In this document: in pieces, positions 61,449-64,000 of the stretch
Position numbering within the stretch: the stretch's first letter is position 1
Layout of the letters: each line of letters starts with the position of its first letter
NCBI GenBank assembly: GCA_041398605.1
Contig: JAWKUK010000005.1
Coordinates: 310,001-374,000, forward strand
Length of the DNA stretch: 64,000 nt
Origin: JAWKUK01 sp041398605
GTDB taxonomy: Bacteria; Planctomycetota; UBA1135; GCA-002686595
Direction of reading: 5' to 3'
Made by a program: the position numbers and the translations under genes
The notes under the pieces: generated by a model
The model's database searches: none
The model's input: only the letters and a program-made list of their open reading frames with translations
What the model was told of the DNA's origin: nothing

Positions 61449-61652
61449 TCAGGAGCTGAGCCTGCGGACGAGCTCCAGGACGTCGTCGATGCGGCTGAAC
61501 AGGATCAGGAACAGCACAAACCCGAAGCAGCCGATCCCGCCCTCGACCTTGGGCGGCGCCTCAACACGCGCCTGGATCGTCGCGAGCTGAGCCTCCATTC
61601 GGGCGAGGCGAGCGTTCATGTCAAGCAGGTCATCGGAGGTCATACGGGTCAC
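61449..61652 (-). CDS. Small single-pass membrane protein
   Basis: 67 residues (possible internal start at the fourth codon). An amphipathic/coiled helix (LLDMNARLARMEAQLATIQARV) is followed by a linker and one transmembrane helix (GCFGFVLFLILFSRI), then a short tail. Similar small coiled-coil plus TM proteins are common in planctomycetes, without known function. It is convergent with the porin gene. Confidence 0.55.
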   Translation of the reverse strand: MTRMTSDDLLDMNARLARMEAQLATIQARVEAPPKVEGGIGCFGFVLFLILFSRIDDVLELVRRLSS

Positions 61653-61742
61653 TACGCGCCGTGGCCGAGGCCATTCGGAGCGAAGTGCGCCCGCGCCGAT
61701 GGCCTCGGTGTCGTGACCCGCGGAGTGAGGTAGATTGCGCGC

Positions 61743-62897
61743 ATGGAACTGACCGCCATCCTGCGCTTGGAGCGCTGGTGCTTGCAGGCTGTCCGCCCAC
61801 GGGCGGCCCTTGTCCTCTCGACACTCGTGTGCGCGGTCGCATTGGCCGCGTGTCGCTCAGAGCCTCGCGCCGGCGACGTTGCGGTGGGCGCTGGTCACCA
61901 GCCGATGCTGTGGCCTAAGCGCCTCGAGCCGGGCGACACGATCATGTTCATCGCGCCCGCGGGCGAGCTCGATCGCGAGCGCATGCAGCGGGCCAAAGCG
62001 CGGCTCGAAGCGCGCGGGTATCGGGTCGTGAATCGCGAGGACCTCTTTGCGCAGGAGGGCTACCTCGCAGGCACCGATGAGCGCCGGGCCGAGGAGCTCA
62101 TGCAAGCGTTCCTAGACCCCGAAGTGGACGCGGTCTTTCCTGGCACGGGCGGCTACGGGGCCATGCGGATCTTGGACCGCCTCGATTACGCCGCGATCCG
62201 GAACAACCCGAAGCTGCTGATCGGATTCAGCGACGTCACGGCGCTCCACGCGGCCTTGAATCGACGCGCGGGGCTCGTCACGTTTCATAGTCCAAATCCG
62301 ATGTATGGCCTCGGGAGCCCGGACAACCTGACGCCCTTCTCCTCCGAGTGGTTCTTTCGCGCCGTGACGCAGCAAGGCGCGGACACCGCCGGTGCCTACG
62401 AGGTCGTCGTGCCGCCCGCGCGTGGGCTGGGGGACGCCGGCGATGTCCCGCGTCCGGTCGCGCTCGGCGCTGGGCGTGCGCGCGGACGCCTCGTCGGCGG
62501 CAACCTCTCGCTGATCTCGGCGCTCGAGGGCACTCCGTACGCGATCGACACGCGTGACGCGATCTTGTTGATCGAGGACACTCGCGAGGCCCCTTATCGC
62601 GTCGATCGGATGCTGTGCCAGCTAAGGCTGGCGGGCAAGCTCGCCACGCTGCGAGGCGCCGTGCTCGGGCAGTTCACGCGCAACTACGATCGCGAGGACG
62701 AGACTCGCGGCGCCGACCCGCGTTACTCCGTCGACGGCGTGCTCCGCCAGTACTTCGAGGGCGCGGGGATCCCAGTGCTGATGAACTACCCCATTGGACA
62801 CCACGCGATGAACGCGACGCTGCCGCTCGGCGGCGAGGTGGAGGTTGACGCCGACCGTGGGGTCCTGCGAGTGCTCGCGCCACACGACGCGCGCTGA
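61743..62897 (+). CDS. LD-carboxypeptidase (S66 family), lipoprotein
   Basis: 384 residues. Signal peptide with lipobox ending ALAAC near residue 37, so probably lipid-anchored in the periplasm. S66 motifs: Ser nucleophile in LLIGFSDVTALH, Glu in AILLIEDTREAPYRVDRML, and His in YPIGHHAMNATLP. LdcA-type enzymes cut the L,D-bond of murein tetrapeptides, releasing D-Ala, whereas MccF relatives cleave microcin C. The lipoprotein signal is unusual for the usually cytoplasmic LdcA and suggests periplasmic murein turnover here. Confidence 0.9.
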   Translation: MELTAILRLERWCLQAVRPRAALVLSTLVCAVALAACRSEPRAGDVAVGAGHQPMLWPKRLEPGDTIMFIAPAGELDRERMQRAKARLEARGYRVVNREDLFAQEGYLAGTDERRAEELMQAFLDPEVDAVFPGTGGYGAMRILDRLDYAAIRNNPKLLIGFSDVTALHAALNRRAGLVTFHSPNPMYGLGSPDNLTPFSSEWFFRAVTQQGADTAGAYEVVVPPARGLGDAGDVPRPVALGAGRARGRLVGGNLSLISALEGTPYAIDTRDAILLIEDTREAPYRVDRMLCQLRLAGKLATLRGAVLGQFTRNYDREDETRGADPRYSVDGVLRQYFEGAGIPVLMNYPIGHHAMNATLPLGGEVEVDADRGVLRVLAPHDAR

Positions 62898-62914
62898 CCC
62901 GAGCGCGGGTCGCG

Positions 62915-63085
62915 CTACCTCACGAGGACAAAGCGCATCACTGGCAGACCGCCCTCGTCCTCCGTGACTTCGACTGACTCGATCTCGTAGTTCGCGGCAA
63001 ACAGCGCGGCGATCTTGTCGACGAGGTCGGCGAGGGCGGGCGCGCTCTGGGCGCTGATGTGCTTCTCGATGGTCTTGCTGGACAT
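62915..63085 (-). CDS. Short hypothetical protein (56 residues)
   Basis: An ATG at 63085 to a TAG at 62915-62917 encodes SSKTIEKHISAQSAPALADL... with a helical N-terminal half, then VEVTEDEGGLPVMRFVLVR, a beta-hairpin-like end. It follows the upstream gene's stop by 18 bp, so it is probably the last gene of that operon. No signal, no known family. The upstream Shine-Dalgarno is weak. Confidence 0.5.
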   Translation of the reverse strand: MSSKTIEKHISAQSAPALADLVDKIAALFAANYEIESVEVTEDEGGLPVMRFVLVR

Positions 63086-63103
63086 GTCGGGGCTCGCTAA
63101 GGG

Positions 63104-64000
63104 TCAGCTGTTGGAATCTAAGTTCGCCGCCAGGAAGGCCTCGACTTGGTCAAGGGCTTCGACCGCGCCCAGCTCGCGCTTCAGGAGCTCGCGCTTCGTC
63201 GCGATCGCGGCAGGGGTCGTCTCTGTCGGCCACTCGGCCAACGGTGAGCCGGGGTCATTCGCGTCCGGGACGGCCTCGAGGAGCGCTGCGCGAGCGTCGT
63301 CGAGCTGGTTTGGATCGAGCGCATCGACCCGTTGCTTCGCGCGCTCAATAGCCTCTTCGAGGCTGATGTGGTCGGCGTGCTCCTGGTCGATCTGCTGCTG
63401 GACTGCGCCGAAGGCCAACTCTTGACTCAGGACGCTGCGCACGGAATCGATGCCGGTGACGAAGACCGCCGCGAGCCCTGTCGCGTAGTACTGCGTGATT
63501 CCGACCTCCGTTCCCTGCGCTTGGGCGTCGGCGAGCGCGCTGGTGGTCGCCACGAGCGAAGGGATCAGGATGTGGGTCGCCACGCCCTCGGCGTCCTTGT
63601 GCTCGAAGATAGGTACCCTCGCGAACTCTTCGCGGCGCCAACCGATCGAGCCGCTCGTCGGGAAGCCGGCTGCCGCGTCGAACGTGACCTCGAGGCCCAA
63701 CGCCGTGTTCGTGCCGAAGACGTACAGCCTGGCGTCCGCGAGCTGGCCTGGGACAGCCGCTGGTTCCTCGTGCATTCGCATGGACGGGCCCGTGCGGGGC
63801 GCCCCGCCGCCAGCGCGCTTTTCGACGAAGAGGCTGTCGTCCTCGCCCTCCATGGACCGCTTTGTGCCAGCGGCGCCTGTGAAGAGCGCCAACGAGAGCG
63901 CGGCGTTTCCGACGGCGAAGCTCTGGCCGATGCCCAAGCCGAGCACCTTCGACAGGATGAACTTGCTCCGGTTCGTGAACGAAGCGAGGACCGGGAGCAC
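63104..64000 (-). CDS. Hypothetical protein, N-terminus beyond window
   Basis: The last 298 codons are visible; the frame stays open to the window edge. The sequence starts with a hydrophobic, Gly-rich helix pair (VLGLGIGQSFAVGNAALSLA), followed by beta-rich sequence (RLYVFGTNTALGLEVTFDAA) and a helical C-terminal third with coiled-coil potential (DHISLEEAIERAKQRVDALD). No family recognised. The small gene at 62915 follows by 18 bp. Confidence 0.6.
   Translation of the reverse strand: MLPVLASFTNRSKFILSKVLGLGIGQSFAVGNAALSLALFTGAAGTKRSMEGEDDSLFVEKRAGGGAPRTGPSMRMHEEPAAVPGQLADARLYVFGTNTALGLEVTFDAAAGFPTSGSIGWRREEFARVPIFEHKDAEGVATHILIPSLVATTSALADAQAQGTEVGITQYYATGLAAVFVTGIDSVRSVLSQELAFGAVQQQIDQEHADHISLEEAIERAKQRVDALDPNQLDDARAALLEAVPDANDPGSPLAEWPTETTPAAIATKRELLKRELGAVEALDQVEAFLAANLDSNS

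Overview
The window is GC-rich chromosomal DNA with long genes on both strands and one tRNA. It looks like a Planctomycetota genome (inference). Three secreted proteins (35834-36826, 43693-45126, 52304-53866) end in the same roughly 120-residue C-terminal domain, which I associate from memory with marine planctomycetes of the Poly30/Pla163 type. Large secreted proteins, several ECF sigma factors and PVC-style periplasmic proteins fit this. No species can be named from the sequence alone.

Layout. 1-972 is the decayed right part of an IS21-type element (broken istB, subterminal repeats). 983-5474 (minus) is a four-gene operon: helical secreted protein, secretin, TPR lipoprotein, Hep_Hag/YadA-head-like protein. 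5949-13174 holds a giant membrane-anchored RHS/YD-repeat protein with a dockerin-like pair and a cysteine-rich tip, followed by a small secreted protein in visibly more AT-rich DNA. 13475-13830 is a truncated tyrosine recombinase, cut at the edge of a dead four-gene transposon (about 13832-18303: zinc-ribbon protein, DDE transposase, TniB/ExeA-like ATPase, RepA-like ATPase); the last three genes carry frameshifts. 18452-31969 has housekeeping and periplasmic genes: metG, an AlkB-like hydroxylase, a GGCT-fold protein, an S46 dipeptidyl peptidase, an APH-kinase/P-loop fusion and two large secreted proteins. 32111-40983 is cell-surface oriented: DMT transporter, Wzx-like flippase, two SGNH hydrolases, a methyltransferase and asparagine synthase. 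41127-48866 has two ECF sigma genes, each overlapping a partner gene, a HAF-repeat protein, a DUF523/TudS-like protein and a TPR protein. 49091-50578 has UDP-glucose dehydrogenase and tRNA-Val(UAC). 50713-54674 has a THUMP-like methyltransferase with a compensated double frameshift, a NIDO-domain protein and a small membrane protein. 54675-58322 (minus) is a nitric-oxide sensing operon: H-NOX, HNOBA-histidine kinase-receiver hybrid, and a c-type cytochrome. 58437-64000 has an SDR, MtfA, an O/P-type porin, an LD-carboxypeptidase and small genes.

Most noteworthy: (i) two hairpins of identical geometry with compensatory base changes and a conserved tail, one behind each transposon relic (683-728 and 18100-18145); (ii) the translationally coupled H-NOX / kinase / cytochrome operon; (iii) a secretin operon that also encodes an adhesin-head-like protein; (iv) the exchanged-looking tip of the RHS protein; (v) tandem repeats of 16, 15 and 18 bp at gene ends. 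No CRISPR array, prophage or classical defence system was seen.
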